A stretch of DNA of 64,000 bases from Paracoccus sanguinis. GTDB lineage: Bacteria > Pseudomonadota > Alphaproteobacteria > Rhodobacterales > Rhodobacteraceae. The notes below the pieces were generated by a model. It was not told where the DNA came from, made no database searches, and was given only the letters and a program-made list of their open reading frames with translations. Made by a program: the position numbers and the translations under genes. Positions 54,139 to 62,766 of the stretch are shown here, one piece after another (positions within the stretch are counted from its first letter, which is position 1; each line of letters begins with the position of its first letter). The DNA is taken from the NCBI RefSeq assembly GCF_900106665.1, contig NZ_FNNA01000002.1:496001-560000 (forward strand), given 5' to 3'.

Positions 54139-55295
54139 TCTGGGTCGTCGCAGGCGCGATCGGTGCCGGGCTGGTCGGCTGGCGCTGGGGGCTGCGCGGG
54201 CTGATCGCGGCGGTGGCGGCGGTCTGGCTGGCCGGGATGGTCTGGCTGGGGCTGCGGGGCGCGCCCGGCCCCGAGGACTTCGCCTGGTGGACCGTGGGGG
54301 GGGCGGCGCTGCTGCTCGGGCTGGGCTACGCCGCGCTGCTGCGGCTGTTGCGCGGGCGCACCGGGGGCACGGTCGAGGCCCGGCCGGGGACGACCACCGC
54401 CGCGCCGCGCGCCGGGGCCGAGGTGGCTCCCTCCCCGCCCCTTCCGCTGGCACCTCCCGCGGCCACGCCGCCCGACGATCCGCACGGGCCGCTGACCGAC
54501 CCGGAGCTCGACCGCTACGCGCGCCACATCGTCCTGCGCGAGCTGGGCGGGGCCGGGCAGCGGCGGCTGCGGGCGGCGCGGGTGCTGGTCGTGGGGGCGG
54601 GCGGGCTGGGGGCGCCGGTGCTTCTGTATCTCGCCGCGGCCGGAGTCGGGCGGATCACGGTGGCCGACGACGACGCCGTGGGGCTGTCGAACCTGCAGCG
54701 GCAGGTGATCTTCACCACCGACGACCTCGGCGCCCCGAAGGCCGAGGCCGCCGCCGCGGCGCTCGCCCGGCTGAACCCGCACGTCGCCGTCACGCCGCTG
54801 CTGCGTCGCGTCACCGCCGATGACACCGCGCTGGTCGCCGGGCACGACCTCGTGCTCGACGGCACCGACAGCTTCGCCAGCCGGCAGGCCGTCAACGCCG
54901 CCTGCGTTGCCGCGGGCGTGCCGCTGATCGCCGGCGCCATCGCCCAGTGGGAGGGGCAGGTCGCCCTCTACGATCCCGCCCGCGGCGGCCCCTGCCTCAA
55001 CTGCCTCTTCCCCGAGGCGCCCGCCCCGGGCCTTGCCCCGTCCTGCGCCGAGGCCGGCGTCGTCGGGGCGCTGCCGGGCGTGGTGGGCAGCCTCATGGCG
55101 CTCGAGGCGGTCAAGCTGATCGCCGGGATCGGCGTCGCGGGGGGGCCTGGGGCGGCAAGCGGGGCGGGGCTGCGCGGGCAGATGGTGCTGTTTGACGGGC
55201 TGTGGGGCGACACCCGCCGGCTGGGAATCGCGGCCCGGCCGGGCTGCCCGGTGTGCGGCGGCCGCGGGGCCGTCGGGCCCGGCGCCAGTGCCTGA
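54135..55295 (+). CDS. Membrane-anchored MoeB/ThiF-family E1-like protein
   Basis: 386 residues. The first 80 residues hold two or three hydrophobic helices (VVAGAIGAGLVGWRWGLRGL; LIAAVAAVWLAGMVWLGL; WWTVGGAALLLGLGYAALL), then a Pro/Ala linker, then an E1-like fold: YARHIVLRELGGAGQRRLR, nucleotide motif VVGAGGLGAPVLLYLAAAG, and DGTDSF. Zinc cysteines are in PCLNCLFPE and CPVCGGRG. This resembles MoeB/HesA, which adenylate a C-terminal Gly-Gly of MoaD or ThiS proteins. The rhodanese domain is absent. The membrane anchor is unusual. Confidence 0.85.
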   Translation: MIWVVAGAIGAGLVGWRWGLRGLIAAVAAVWLAGMVWLGLRGAPGPEDFAWWTVGGAALLLGLGYAALLRLLRGRTGGTVEARPGTTTAAPRAGAEVAPSPPLPLAPPAATPPDDPHGPLTDPELDRYARHIVLRELGGAGQRRLRAARVLVVGAGGLGAPVLLYLAAAGVGRITVADDDAVGLSNLQRQVIFTTDDLGAPKAEAAAAALARLNPHVAVTPLLRRVTADDTALVAGHDLVLDGTDSFASRQAVNAACVAAGVPLIAGAIAQWEGQVALYDPARGGPCLNCLFPEAPAPGLAPSCAEAGVVGALPGVVGSLMALEAVKLIAGIGVAGGPGAASGAGLRGQMVLFDGLWGDTRRLGIAARPGCPVCGGRGAVGPGASA

Positions 55296-55305
55296 GCCAC
55301 GGCCG

Positions 55306-55321
55306 ATCACGCGCGCGTGAT
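55306..55321. other. Perfect 16-bp palindrome after the E1-like gene
   Basis: ATCACGCGCGCGTGAT, ten bases after the stop. It may be a terminator stem or a binding site; there is no T-tract. Confidence 0.4.
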
Positions 55322-55404
55322 TGCCCGTGATCTCGGCGGATGAAGCGACCGCGGCGGCCCGGCCACACCTTCCGCGCGACGCGTGGCGCGACGTTGCGAC
55401 GGGC

Positions 55405-55434
55405 TTGCAGGTTTCTGCGCAGGTCAACGATATT
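55405..55434 (+). promoter_or_regulatory. Candidate promoter of the lipoprotein gene at 55516
   Basis: TTGCAG, an 18-base spacer, GATATT, about 80 bases before the start. It is the least GC-rich part of the gap. Confidence 0.4.
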
Positions 55435-55515
55435 TCGGGAACGAAACCGGATGCTTGGCGCGTTGTGACCTCAGCGCCCCGTCGCATTTCATTTTCAAGA
55501 GGGAGTAACCTGAAA

Positions 55516-55956
55516 ATGACCTATCTGAAGCCCGCCCTGGCCCTGGTGGCCGCCATGTCGCTGTCGGCCTGTCTGCCTGGCCAGACCACGACCACCGTCA
55601 CCACCCCCGGTGCCGAGCCCGTCGTCGTCGTGGACGGCCCGGCGGTCGCCCCGGCTGCCCCGACCGCGACCTCGGGCGCGATCAACGCCCCGGACTCGCT
55701 CGACGGGACCTGGAACCTCGTCGCCTCGCAGTGCAACGACCCGGCGTCGAAGGGCCGCCTGACGATACAGGGCCGCAACTTCACCTTCCCGGCCGCGAAC
55801 TGCACCGCGACCTCGTCGAAGGTCGAGACGAACTTCACCAGCGTCTCGCTGGGCTGCTCGGGCGCCGCGAACCGCCAGCTGAACATCTCGCTGCGTCCCG
55901 GCGTGATGCGCGTGACCGAGGACACCACCACGCTGACCTACTACAAGTGCATGTAA
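55516..55956 (+). CDS. Predicted lipoprotein of unknown function
   Basis: 146 residues. The signal TYLKPALALVAAMSLSAC gives the lipobox SLSAC. A Pro/Val/Ala linker (about 20-55) leads to a beta-rich domain starting SLDGTWNLVASQCND, with cysteines SQCND, AANCTA, SLGCSG and YYKCM that may form two disulfides. It resembles small membrane-bound inhibitor-like lipoproteins (the AprI/lipocalin-like fold) in its TWNL opening, but I cannot assign a family. GAGGGAG precedes the ATG. It ends at a strong palindromic terminator. Confidence 0.8.
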   Translation: MTYLKPALALVAAMSLSACLPGQTTTTVTTPGAEPVVVVDGPAVAPAAPTATSGAINAPDSLDGTWNLVASQCNDPASKGRLTIQGRNFTFPAANCTATSSKVETNFTSVSLGCSGAANRQLNISLRPGVMRVTEDTTTLTYYKCM

Positions 55957-55996
55957 TCTCGGCCTGATCGGCCGGGACGAGTGTCCTGACACGACG

Positions 55997-56023
55997 ACGC
56001 CCCGAGGATCATCCTCGGGGCGT
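55997..56023. terminator. Bidirectional palindromic terminator
   Basis: ACGCCCCGAGGAT and ATCCTCGGGGCGT, 13-bp arms around a single C, between convergent genes. A T-rich stretch (TTCGTCATTT) follows on the plus strand. Confidence 0.82.
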
Positions 56024-56061
56024 TCGTCATTTCGGCGGTGTTGTGGCGCTGCTGGCGCGGG

Positions 56062-56841
56062 TCAGTCGCGGGTCTCGGCCGCGTCCACGCCCCAGAGCGA
56101 GGTCTTGATCACCCAGCCCTTCTCGCCGCCGCCCGAGACGCGGCACCAGTCGCGGTTGCACTCGTGCAGACGGACGATGGCCCCGGCCTCGGCCCGTGCG
56201 ATGACCGTGCCGTTGGTGTCGGGGCGGGCGCGCAGCTCGGCCATGTCGGTGGTGATGATCGCGGTCCGCACGCCTGAGAGCAGCGAGTAGTGCACCCAGC
56301 CGCCGGCGCCGTCCTGATCCTCGACCCGGCGCCAGTGGCCGAACTCGGCCACGACCCGCAGCGGCATCCCCGGATGGCGGAACACCCAGTCGATGCGGTG
56401 CGAGAGGCTGGGGCCGCGCCGGGCGTTGCCCTCGCCGCCCTTGAGGCTGACGTAGCGCGGCAGCGGCAGGTTCGTCACCGGCCCGCGATGCGGGTCGCGG
56501 GGCGCGTCCTGATGGCGCGAGATCAGCGAATCCGCCGTGATGTCCGTGGGGTTGACGTCGATCGCCGCCGGGGCGCCCTCGCCCGCCCCCTCGGCCACGG
56601 CCGCCCCGTCGCCTGCCGCGCCCCCGTCGGCGACCGCCCCGGCCGAAAGCTTGCCGCCCTGCCCCGCGGGGGCGGACTTCGGCTGCGCCGCGGTGGCGCC
56701 CGGCACCCCGGCCTGGGGCGCCGCTTCGCCGGAGCCGGCCCCGACGACGGCCAGCGCCACCCCGCCCAGCAGCACCGCCGTTGCCGCGATGCGTCCCGCG
56801 CTGCGCCGCGCGAACGGTGCCGAAAAGAGTGCCCGTGCCAT
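56062..56841 (-). CDS. SH3 domain-containing exported protein
   Basis: 259 residues. A signal-anchor (IAATAVLLGGVALAVVGAG) follows an Arg-rich start, then an Ala/Gly/Pro-rich linker of about 90 residues. The C-terminal half has two bacterial SH3 modules: VSLKGGEGNARRGPSLSHRIDWVF and TTDMAELRARPDTNGTVIARAEAGAIVRL. Cysteines in HECNRDWCRV are also seen. This suggests binding to peptidoglycan or another envelope ligand. GGAAGG precedes ATG 56841. It is divergent from the dehydrogenase gene. Confidence 0.88.
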   Translation of the reverse strand: MARALFSAPFARRSAGRIAATAVLLGGVALAVVGAGSGEAAPQAGVPGATAAQPKSAPAGQGGKLSAGAVADGGAAGDGAAVAEGAGEGAPAAIDVNPTDITADSLISRHQDAPRDPHRGPVTNLPLPRYVSLKGGEGNARRGPSLSHRIDWVFRHPGMPLRVVAEFGHWRRVEDQDGAGGWVHYSLLSGVRTAIITTDMAELRARPDTNGTVIARAEAGAIVRLHECNRDWCRVSGGGEKGWVIKTSLWGVDAAETRD

Positions 56842-56991
56842 GAATTGCCTTCCTCGACTCGTCGCTGCATCCCGCCGCCGACGCGCGCCCTGCGTCACTG
56901 CGGCCGATGGTGCTGTCCCTTCGGGGTCTTGTGCCGGCCCCGCCTTGCGGGCAGTTTGCCAAAGCTGGTTGGGCATTGAAAGAGAAGTCGC

Positions 56992-57993
56992 ATGACGGAC
57001 ACCGCATCTCCTCGTGATCGGATCAAGGTGACGGTGACGCGGCGACTGCCGCAGCCCGTCGAGGCGCGGATGGCCGAGCTGTTCGACGTGCAGCTGCGCG
57101 ACGTGGACGTGCGCATGACGCGCGAGGAACTCGCCGCCGCGATGCGCGACACCGACGTGCTGGTGCCGACCGTGACCGACCATATCGACGCCAACCTGCT
57201 GGCCGGGGCCGGCGAGCGGCTGCGGCTGATCGCCAACTACGGCGCCGGCGTCGATCACATCGACGTGGAGACCGCGCGCCGCCGCGGCATCCTCGTCTCG
57301 AACACCCCCGGCGCGGCGACCGAGGACACCGCCGACATGGCCATCGCGCTGATGCTGGCCGTGACCCGCCGCATCCCCGAAGGGCTGGCCGAGATGCAGG
57401 CCGGCCGCTGGGAGGGCTGGGCGCCGACCTCGCACCTGGGCGGGCGGATCGGCGGGCGGCGGCTCGGCATCCTCGGGATGGGGCGGATCGGCCAGGCCAT
57501 CGCCCGGCGCGCCAACGTCTTCGGGATGCAGGTCCATTACCACAACCGCCGCCGCCTGCGCCCCGAGGTCGAGGAGGACCTGAAGGCGACGTGGTGGGAA
57601 AGCCTCGACCAGATGCTTGCCCGCGTCGACATCCTGTCGATCAACGCGCCGCACACGCCCTCGACCTTCCACCTGCTGAACGCGCGGCGGCTGAAGCTGA
57701 TGAAGCCCTCGGCGGTGATCGTGAACACCTCGCGCGGCGAGGTGATCGACGAGAACGCCCTGACCCGGATGCTGCGCGCGGGAGAGCTGGCCGGCGCCGG
57801 GCTCGACGTGTTCGAGCACGGACACGAGATCAACCCGCGGCTGCGCGAGGCGCCGAACGTGGTGATGCTGCCGCACATGGGCTCGGCCACGGTCGAGGGG
57901 CGGCTCGAGATGGGCGAGAAGGTCATCATCAACATCAAGACCTTCGCCGATGGCCACCGGCCGCCGGATCTGGTGCTGCCGGGGATGCTGTAA
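56992..57993 (+). CDS. D-2-hydroxyacid dehydrogenase (glyoxylate/hydroxypyruvate reductase type)
   Basis: 333 residues. Substrate loop NYGAGVDHIDV, cofactor motif LGILGMGRIGQAIA, catalytic Arg in VNTSRGEVID, Glu in LDVFEHGHE and His in MLPHMGSAT. YHNRRR after the second strand suggests NADPH preference. The family covers glyoxylate reductase and glycerate dehydrogenase; the exact substrate is not certain. GAGAAG lies before the ATG. Confidence 0.93.
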   Translation: MTDTASPRDRIKVTVTRRLPQPVEARMAELFDVQLRDVDVRMTREELAAAMRDTDVLVPTVTDHIDANLLAGAGERLRLIANYGAGVDHIDVETARRRGILVSNTPGAATEDTADMAIALMLAVTRRIPEGLAEMQAGRWEGWAPTSHLGGRIGGRRLGILGMGRIGQAIARRANVFGMQVHYHNRRRLRPEVEEDLKATWWESLDQMLARVDILSINAPHTPSTFHLLNARRLKLMKPSAVIVNTSRGEVIDENALTRMLRAGELAGAGLDVFEHGHEINPRLREAPNVVMLPHMGSATVEGRLEMGEKVIINIKTFADGHRPPDLVLPGML

Positions 57994-58001
57994 GCGCCGG
58001 A

Positions 58002-58046
58002 CCGGGGCTCTGCCCCGGACCCCGGGATATTTGGGCAAGAAAGAAG
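58002..58046 (+). repeat. Stem-loop/GATATTT repeat element (3' of the dehydrogenase)
   Basis: CCGGGGC-TCT-GCCCCGG (58002-58018), then core GGATATTTGGGCAAGAAAGA from 58025. It lies eight bases after the stop, same orientation, between convergent genes. The stem, with GACCC following, recurs inside the coding sequence at 61668. Confidence 0.75.
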
Positions 58047-58059
58047 GCGCGCGCCGCGC

Positions 58060-58536
58060 TCAGGCCCGGTGGTAGGGGCCGCCGGCGAGGATGGTGGCCG
58101 CGCGGTAGAGCTGTTCGGCCAGCATCACCCGCACCAGCATGTGCGGCCAGACCATCGCCCCGAACGAGAGTACCAGATCGGCGCGGTCCCGCAGCGCCGG
58201 GTCCAGCCCGTCGGCGCCGCCGATGAGGCATACCGCCTCGGGGCGGCCCTGGTCGCGGAAGCGCGCGAGTGCAGCGGCAAAGTCGGGTGAGGAGATGAGG
58301 CGCCCGCGTTCGTCCAGCGCGATGAGCGCCGCGCCCTCGGGGATCTGGCGGGAGAGCAGCGCGGCCTCGGCCGCCTTGCCGCCGCCCTTGCGGTCCTCGA
58401 CCTCGGCGATGGAGGCCGGGCCGAGGCCCAGCGCCCGTCCCGTCTGGGTGAACCGGTTCAGATAGTCGTCGATGAGCGCCGCCTCGGGCGTGCGCGCGCC
58501 GAGGCGGCCGACCGCCGCGATCCGCAGGCGCATCAT
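58060..58536 (-). CDS. rlmH: 23S rRNA (pseudouridine(1915)-N3)-methyltransferase RlmH
   Basis: 158-residue SPOUT methyltransferase of the ribosome's helix 69. RLRIAAVGRLG begins it, and ALDERGRLISSPDFA and FLIGGADGLD-like CLIGGADGLDPALRDRA complete the SAM knot; the C-terminus ends LYRAATILAGGPYHR. Two adjacent ATG codons (58536, 58533) are possible starts. It follows rsfS by 43 bases, the usual order. Confidence 0.96.
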   Translation of the reverse strand: MMRLRIAAVGRLGARTPEAALIDDYLNRFTQTGRALGLGPASIAEVEDRKGGGKAAEAALLSRQIPEGAALIALDERGRLISSPDFAAALARFRDQGRPEAVCLIGGADGLDPALRDRADLVLSFGAMVWPHMLVRVMLAEQLYRAATILAGGPYHRA

Positions 58537-58579
58537 AGCGCGGCCACCCCGTGGGCTGTCGGCCCGCCTGGCCGGGCGG

Positions 58580-59026
58580 TCAGTTCGGCGCCCGGAACTC
58601 GGCCGCCTCGCGCCCCGCGTCGCGCGCGGCGTCGGCGCGCAGCGCGCCCAGCGCGTCGGCCGGCGTCCACATCTTCTCGAGCTGGTAGAACTCGCGCACC
58701 TCGGGGCGGAAGATGTGAACGATCACGTCGTCGGTGTCGATCAGCACCCAGTCGCCGGTGTCCTTGCCCTCGATGCGGGCGATCAGGCCCAGGTCCTGCT
58801 TGAGCTTGTCGATCAGGTGCTCGGCGATGGCCGCGACCTGACGGGCGTTGCGGCCCGAGGCGATCACCATGTGGTCCGCCATGGCCGAGCGACCGCGCAG
58901 GTCGATGGTGACGATGTCCTCGGCCTTGTCGTCTTCGAGCGAGGACAGGATGCGGTCGAGCAGCGATTCGCTCTGGCCCGCGGTGGTCGCGGTCGCCGGT
59001 TGCGGCGACGGGACGGTGGTGGACAG
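58580..59026 (-). CDS. rsfS: Ribosomal silencing factor RsfS, apparent CTG start
   Basis: 148 residues. It binds ribosomal protein uL14 and blocks subunit joining in starvation. Conserved parts: DDKAEDIVTIDLRGRSAMADHMVIASG, DWVLIDTDDVIVHIF and REFYQLEKMW. The homology extends well upstream of the first ATG (58882), with no ATG, GTG or TTG in frame. CTG at 59026 lies seven bases after GGAGG, so translation probably starts at CTG. A frameshift or base error in the 5' region is the alternative. Confidence 0.9.
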   Translation of the reverse strand: MSTTVPSPQPATATTAGQSESLLDRILSSLEDDKAEDIVTIDLRGRSAMADHMVIASGRNARQVAAIAEHLIDKLKQDLGLIARIEGKDTGDWVLIDTDDVIVHIFRPEVREFYQLEKMWTPADALGALRADAARDAGREAAEFRAPN

Positions 59027-59390
59027 GGGACTTCCTCCGGTCAGCGCGCCGCAATGCCCCGGCGCCGGGATGGGACAAAGATAGCACGTTTCGCGCTCAT
59101 CTCAACGCCTGGGGGGTGGAATCGCCGGAAACGGGCCTGTGGACCCTGCGCTCGGCGCTTGAAGCCCGGCGCCGAGGTGCCTAATCTGCGTCCAGATGTT
59201 CCGGTATTTCGACATTCACGATCGCGTCCGCCTGCCCGGCCGCTTCTACGGCGTCAGCCGGACCGTCACCGCGCGACTTTGAGCCGGCGGCCGCGGCCGC
59301 GCGCCCCGTTCGGGGGCCGCCGCCCTGCGCGCCGGACCGGTCCCCCCTTACGCGGCCGGGTCCATCCCCCTGCTTCGCCCGCCATCCTTG
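59027..59390. other. Leader region of leuC with a short reading frame and GC hairpin
   Basis: No supported gene. A 28-codon frame (59196-59282, MFRYFDIHDRVRLPGRF start) lacks a ribosome-binding site and is not rich in leucine codons. It is followed by GGCGGCC and GGCCGCC arms (59286-59321) with CCCC-GTTC-GGGG inside, no T-tract. Confidence 0.4.
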
Positions 59391-60854
59391 ATGAAAGTGA
59401 CAGCCATGCCCGGCCAGACCCACGGCGCTGACGCCACCCCCGGTCCCCGCACGCTCTATGACAAGATCTTCGACGCCCATGTCGTCGATCGCCAGCCCGA
59501 CGGCACCTGCCTGCTCTACATCGACCGCCACCTCGTCCACGAGGTGACGAGCCCGCAGGCCTTCGAGGGCCTGCGGATGAGCGGCCGCAGCGTGCGCCGC
59601 CCAGACCAGACCATCGCCGTGCCGGACCACAACGTGCCCACCACCCCCGACCGGGTGATGGGGATCGAGAACCCCGAAGGCCGCGTGCAGGTCGCCGAGC
59701 TGGACAAGAACGCCCGCGACTTCGGGCTGAACTACTATCCGATGAACGACGTCCGCCAGGGCATCGTCCACATCGTCGGCCCCGAGCAGGGCTGGACCCT
59801 GCCCGGCATGACCGTCGTCTGCGGCGACAGCCATACCGCCACGCACGGCGCATTCGGCGCCCTCGCCCACGGGATCGGCACGTCCGAGGTCGAGCACGTG
59901 CTCGCCACCCAGACGCTGATCCAGAAGAAGTCGAAGAACATGAAGGTCGAGATCACCGGGCGCCTGCGTCCCGGCGTGACGGCCAAGGACATCACGCTCG
60001 CGGTGATCGGCAAGACCGGCACCGCCGGCGGAACCGGCTACGTGATCGAATACTGTGGCGAGGCGATCCGCGATCTGTCGATGGAAGGCCGCATGACGGT
60101 CTGCAACATGGCCATCGAGGGCGGCGCCCGCGCAGGTCTGATCGCGCCCGACGCCAAGACCTTCGACTACGTCAAGGGCCGCCCCCACGCCCCCAAGGGC
60201 GCCGCGTGGGAGGCCGCTCTGGCCTGGTGGAAGACCCTTTCCAGCGACGAGGGTGCGCACTGGGACAAGGTCATCACCATCCGCGCCGAGGACATCGAGC
60301 CGGTGGTGACCTGGGGCACCTCGCCCGAGGACGTGCTGCCGATCGGCGCGCGGGTCCCCGCGCCTGAGGATTTCGAGGGCGGCAAGGTCGAGGCGGCGCG
60401 CCGCTCGCTCGACTACATGGGGCTGACGCCCGGGATGGCGCTGACCGACATCAAGGTGGACGCGGTGTTCATCGGCTCGTGCACCAACGGCCGGATCGAG
60501 GATCTGCGCGCCGCCGCCGGCATCCTGCGCGGCCGTCACCTCGCCGAGGGCGTGCGCGGCATGGTGGTGCCCGGCTCGGGGCTGGTGCGGATGCAGGCCG
60601 AGGAAGAGGGGCTGGACAAGGTCTTCACCGACGCGGGCTTCGAGTGGCGGCTGGCGGGGTGCTCGATGTGCCTGGGGATGAACCCCGACCAGCTCGCACC
60701 GGGCGAGCGCTGCGCCGCGACCTCGAACCGCAACTTCGAGGGCCGGATGGGCCGCGGCGGCCGCACCCACCTGATGTCGCCGGTGATGGCGGCCGCGGCG
60801 GGCATCGCCGGGCATCTGGTGGACGTCCGCGAGGTGATGGGCGTCGAGGCCTGA
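59391..60854 (+). CDS. leuC: 3-isopropylmalate dehydratase large subunit
   Basis: 487 residues from ATG 59391 (482 from ATG 59406, also possible; the shared family N-terminus starts at [10 protein letters not shown]). An aconitase-family [4Fe-4S] enzyme of leucine synthesis, isomerising 2- to 3-isopropylmalate with Leu[52 protein letters not shown] and [12 protein letters not shown] give the substrate and cluster residues (Cys in GSCTNG and the two Cys of CSMC). Confidence 0.96.
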   Translation: MKVTAMPGQTHGADATPGPRTLYDKIFDAHVVDRQPDGTCLLYIDRHLVHEVTSPQAFEGLRMSGRSVRRPDQTIAVPDHNVPTTPDRVMGIENPEGRVQVAELDKNARDFGLNYYPMNDVRQGIVHIVGPEQGWTLPGMTVVCGDSHTATHGAFGALAHGIGTSEVEHVLATQTLIQKKSKNMKVEITGRLRPGVTAKDITLAVIGKTGTAGGTGYVIEYCGEAIRDLSMEGRMTVCNMAIEGGARAGLIAPDAKTFDYVKGRPHAPKGAAWEAALAWWKTLSSDEGAHWDKVITIRAEDIEPVVTWGTSPEDVLPIGARVPAPEDFEGGKVEAARRSLDYMGLTPGMALTDIKVDAVFIGSCTNGRIEDLRAAAGILRGRHLAEGVRGMVVPGSGLVRMQAEEEGLDKVFTDAGFEWRLAGCSMCLGMNPDQLAPGERCAATSNRNFEGRMGRGGRTHLMSPVMAAAAGIAGHLVDVREVMGVEA

Positions 60855-60859
60855 GGGCT

Positions 60860-60880
60860 CGGGGGATGATCCATCCCCCG
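60860..60880 (+). other. Stem-loop between leuC and leuD
   Basis: CGGGGGATG-ATC-CATCCCCCG, a 9-bp stem with three-base loop, just after the leuC stop. There is no T-tract, so it may stabilise the mRNA rather than terminate. Confidence 0.5.
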
Positions 60881-60964
60881 GCCTCTGCCGACGTCTCCGC
60901 AGCTTTCACGGCGCCTGGCCGAGCAACCGCCCAGCCGGCGCCCCGACCCTGATCCGAGGAACCC

Positions 60965-61570
60965 ATGACCCCCTTCACCACCCTGACCGGCATCGCGGCG
61001 CCCATGCCGCTGGTCAACATCGACACCGATATGATCATCCCCAAGCAGTTCCTGAAGACGATCCATCGCTCGGGGCTGGGCAAGAACCTGTTCGACGAGA
61101 TGCGCTATACCGCCGACGGGTCCGAGAACCCCGACTTCGTTCTGAACAAGCCGGCCTGGCGCGAGGCGCAGATCATCGTCGCGGGCGACAACTTCGGCTG
61201 CGGCTCGTCGCGCGAGCACGCGCCCTGGGCGCTGCTCGACTACGGCATCCGCTGCGTGATCTCGACCAGCTTCGCCGACATCTTCTACAACAACTGCTTC
61301 AAGAACGGCATCCTGCCGATCGTGCTGCCCGAGCCGGCGGTGGCGGCGCTGATGCGCGACGCCGAGAACGGCGCCAACGCGCGGCTGACCGTGGACCTCG
61401 AGGCGCAGACGGTGACGGGCGCCGACGGGACGGCCTATCCGTTCGAGATGGACCCGCACCGCAAGCACTGCCTGCTCAACGGGCTCGACGACATCGGCCT
61501 GACGATGGAGAAGGCCCCCGCGATCGACGCCTACGAGGCGCGGATCGCCCAGTCCCAGCCGTGGGTCTGA
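60965..61570 (+). CDS. leuD: 3-isopropylmalate dehydratase small subunit
   Basis: 201 residues. Family motifs: [34 protein letters not shown], and [20 protein letters not shown]. It forms the swivel domain of the LeuCD enzyme. It ends ten bases inside the next gene. Confidence 0.97.
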   Translation: MTPFTTLTGIAAPMPLVNIDTDMIIPKQFLKTIHRSGLGKNLFDEMRYTADGSENPDFVLNKPAWREAQIIVAGDNFGCGSSREHAPWALLDYGIRCVISTSFADIFYNNCFKNGILPIVLPEPAVAALMRDAENGANARLTVDLEAQTVTGADGTAYPFEMDPHRKHCLLNGLDDIGLTMEKAPAIDAYEARIAQSQPWV

Positions 61571-62766
61571 GGCGCGGCCTTGCAACACTCGCCGCGGCGG
61601 CGCTGGTCGCCGCGGGACCACAGATTGGCCTTTCCGACCCCGGCGGGGTCGCGCCGATCGCCGCAAACCGGGGCGCTGCCCCGGACCCTAGCGTAGTTCC
61701 GCGAAGCGAGGCGCCCGGTCCGGTCGCGCCGGACGGGGGCGCTGAGGCCGGCGCGCTGCCCGCGCCCGCGCCCGGGACGCTGCGCATCGCCACCTTCTCG
61801 CCCGAGCTGACCCGCAAGGGGCCGGGCCTGCTGCTCAAGGACATCACCGACGGCAAGGATGCGCAGATCGCCGCGGTGGTCCAGGTGATCGCCGCCGCGC
61901 GCGCCGACGTGCTGCTGCTGACCGGGATCGACTGGGACCACGACGGGCTGGCCCTCGACGCGCTCGCCGCGCGGCTCGAGGCCGCGGGGGCGCGCTATCC
62001 GCACCGCCATGCCAGCCAGCCCAACAGCGGCATGGCGACGGCGCTCGACCTCGACAGCGACGGGCGGACGGGCACGGCGGACGACGCGCAGGGCTTCGGG
62101 CTCTTCACCGGGCAGGGCGGCATGGCGGTGCTGTCCCGGCTTCCGCTGGGGCCGGTGACGGACCACTCAGGCTGGCTCTGGCGCGACCTGCCGGGCAACC
62201 TCATGCCCCCTGCCCCGCCCGAGGTGGCCGTGGTGCAGCGCCTCTCCTCGACCGCGCATTGGGAGGTGCCGGTCGAGACGCCGGGCGGGCCGCTGCGCCT
62301 GCTCGCCTGGTCGGCCACGCCGCCGGTGTTCGACGGCCCCGAGGATCGCAACGGACGGCGCAACCATGACGAGGCGGCGTTCTGGCTGACCCGCCTGCCG
62401 CCCGCCCGCTTCGTGCTGTTGGGCGACGCGAACCTCGACCCCGAGGACGGCGAGGGCCGGCCCGAGGCGCTGCGGGCGCTGATCGCCCGGGCGCAGGACC
62501 CGCGCCCGGCGAGCGCGGGCGGCGCGGCGGCGGCGCGGGACGGCGCCAACGCCCGGCAGCGCGGCGACCCGGCGCTCGACACCGCGGACTGGCCCGAAGC
62601 GGACGGGCCGGGTAACCTGCGGGTGGACCTGGTCCTGCCCTCGCGCGACCTGACCGTGCGCGCCGCGGGCGTGCTGTGGCCCGCGCCGGGCGCGCCCTTG
62701 GCCGAGGTGGTGGCCGCCGCCTCGCGCCACCGGCTGGTCTGGGTGGATGTGGAGGTTGCGCCATGA
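61561..62766 (+). CDS. Endonuclease/exonuclease/phosphatase-family protein, atypical active site
   Basis: 401 residues. A GTG start at 61561 overlaps leuD by ten bases. N-terminal signal ([17 protein letters not shown]), then a Pro/Ala linker, then the EEP fold. The LLGDANLDP motif gives the GDxN pair and the C-terminus has RVDLVLPS and [10 protein letters not shown]. However, the first metal motif, usually ALQE, reads LLLTGIDWD, so the Glu is missing. The linker contains a repeat-element stem (61668-61684). Function uncertain; the nuclease activity may be lost or changed. Confidence 0.85.
   Translation: MGLRRGLATLAAAALVAAGPQIGLSDPGGVAPIAANRGAAPDPSVVPRSEAPGPVAPDGGAEAGALPAPAPGTLRIATFSPELTRKGPGLLLKDITDGKDAQIAAVVQVIAAARADVLLLTGIDWDHDGLALDALAARLEAAGARYPHRHASQPNSGMATALDLDSDGRTGTADDAQGFGLFTGQGGMAVLSRLPLGPVTDHSGWLWRDLPGNLMPPAPPEVAVVQRLSSTAHWEVPVETPGGPLRLLAWSATPPVFDGPEDRNGRRNHDEAAFWLTRLPPARFVLLGDANLDPEDGEGRPEALRALIARAQDPRPASAGGAAAARDGANARQRGDPALDTADWPEADGPGNLRVDLVLPSRDLTVRAAGVLWPAPGAPLAEVVAAASRHRLVWVDVEVAP
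61668..61684 (+). repeat. Repeat-element stem inside the EEP coding sequence
   Basis: CCGGGGC-GCT-GCCCCGG followed by ACCC, the same stem as the element at 58002. The core GATATTT is absent. It falls in the poorly conserved linker after the signal peptide. Confidence 0.55.

Noticed and set aside
55437..55463. GGAAC with downstream CGTT as an EcfG general stress promoter
   Set aside because: The spacing is 18 bases, whereas the consensus needs 16-17 before CGTT; the nearby TTGCAG/GATATT pair fits a housekeeping promoter better.
59181..60815. 544-codon minus frame opposite leuC
   Set aside because: Antisense shadow; LeuC motifs are intact on the plus strand.
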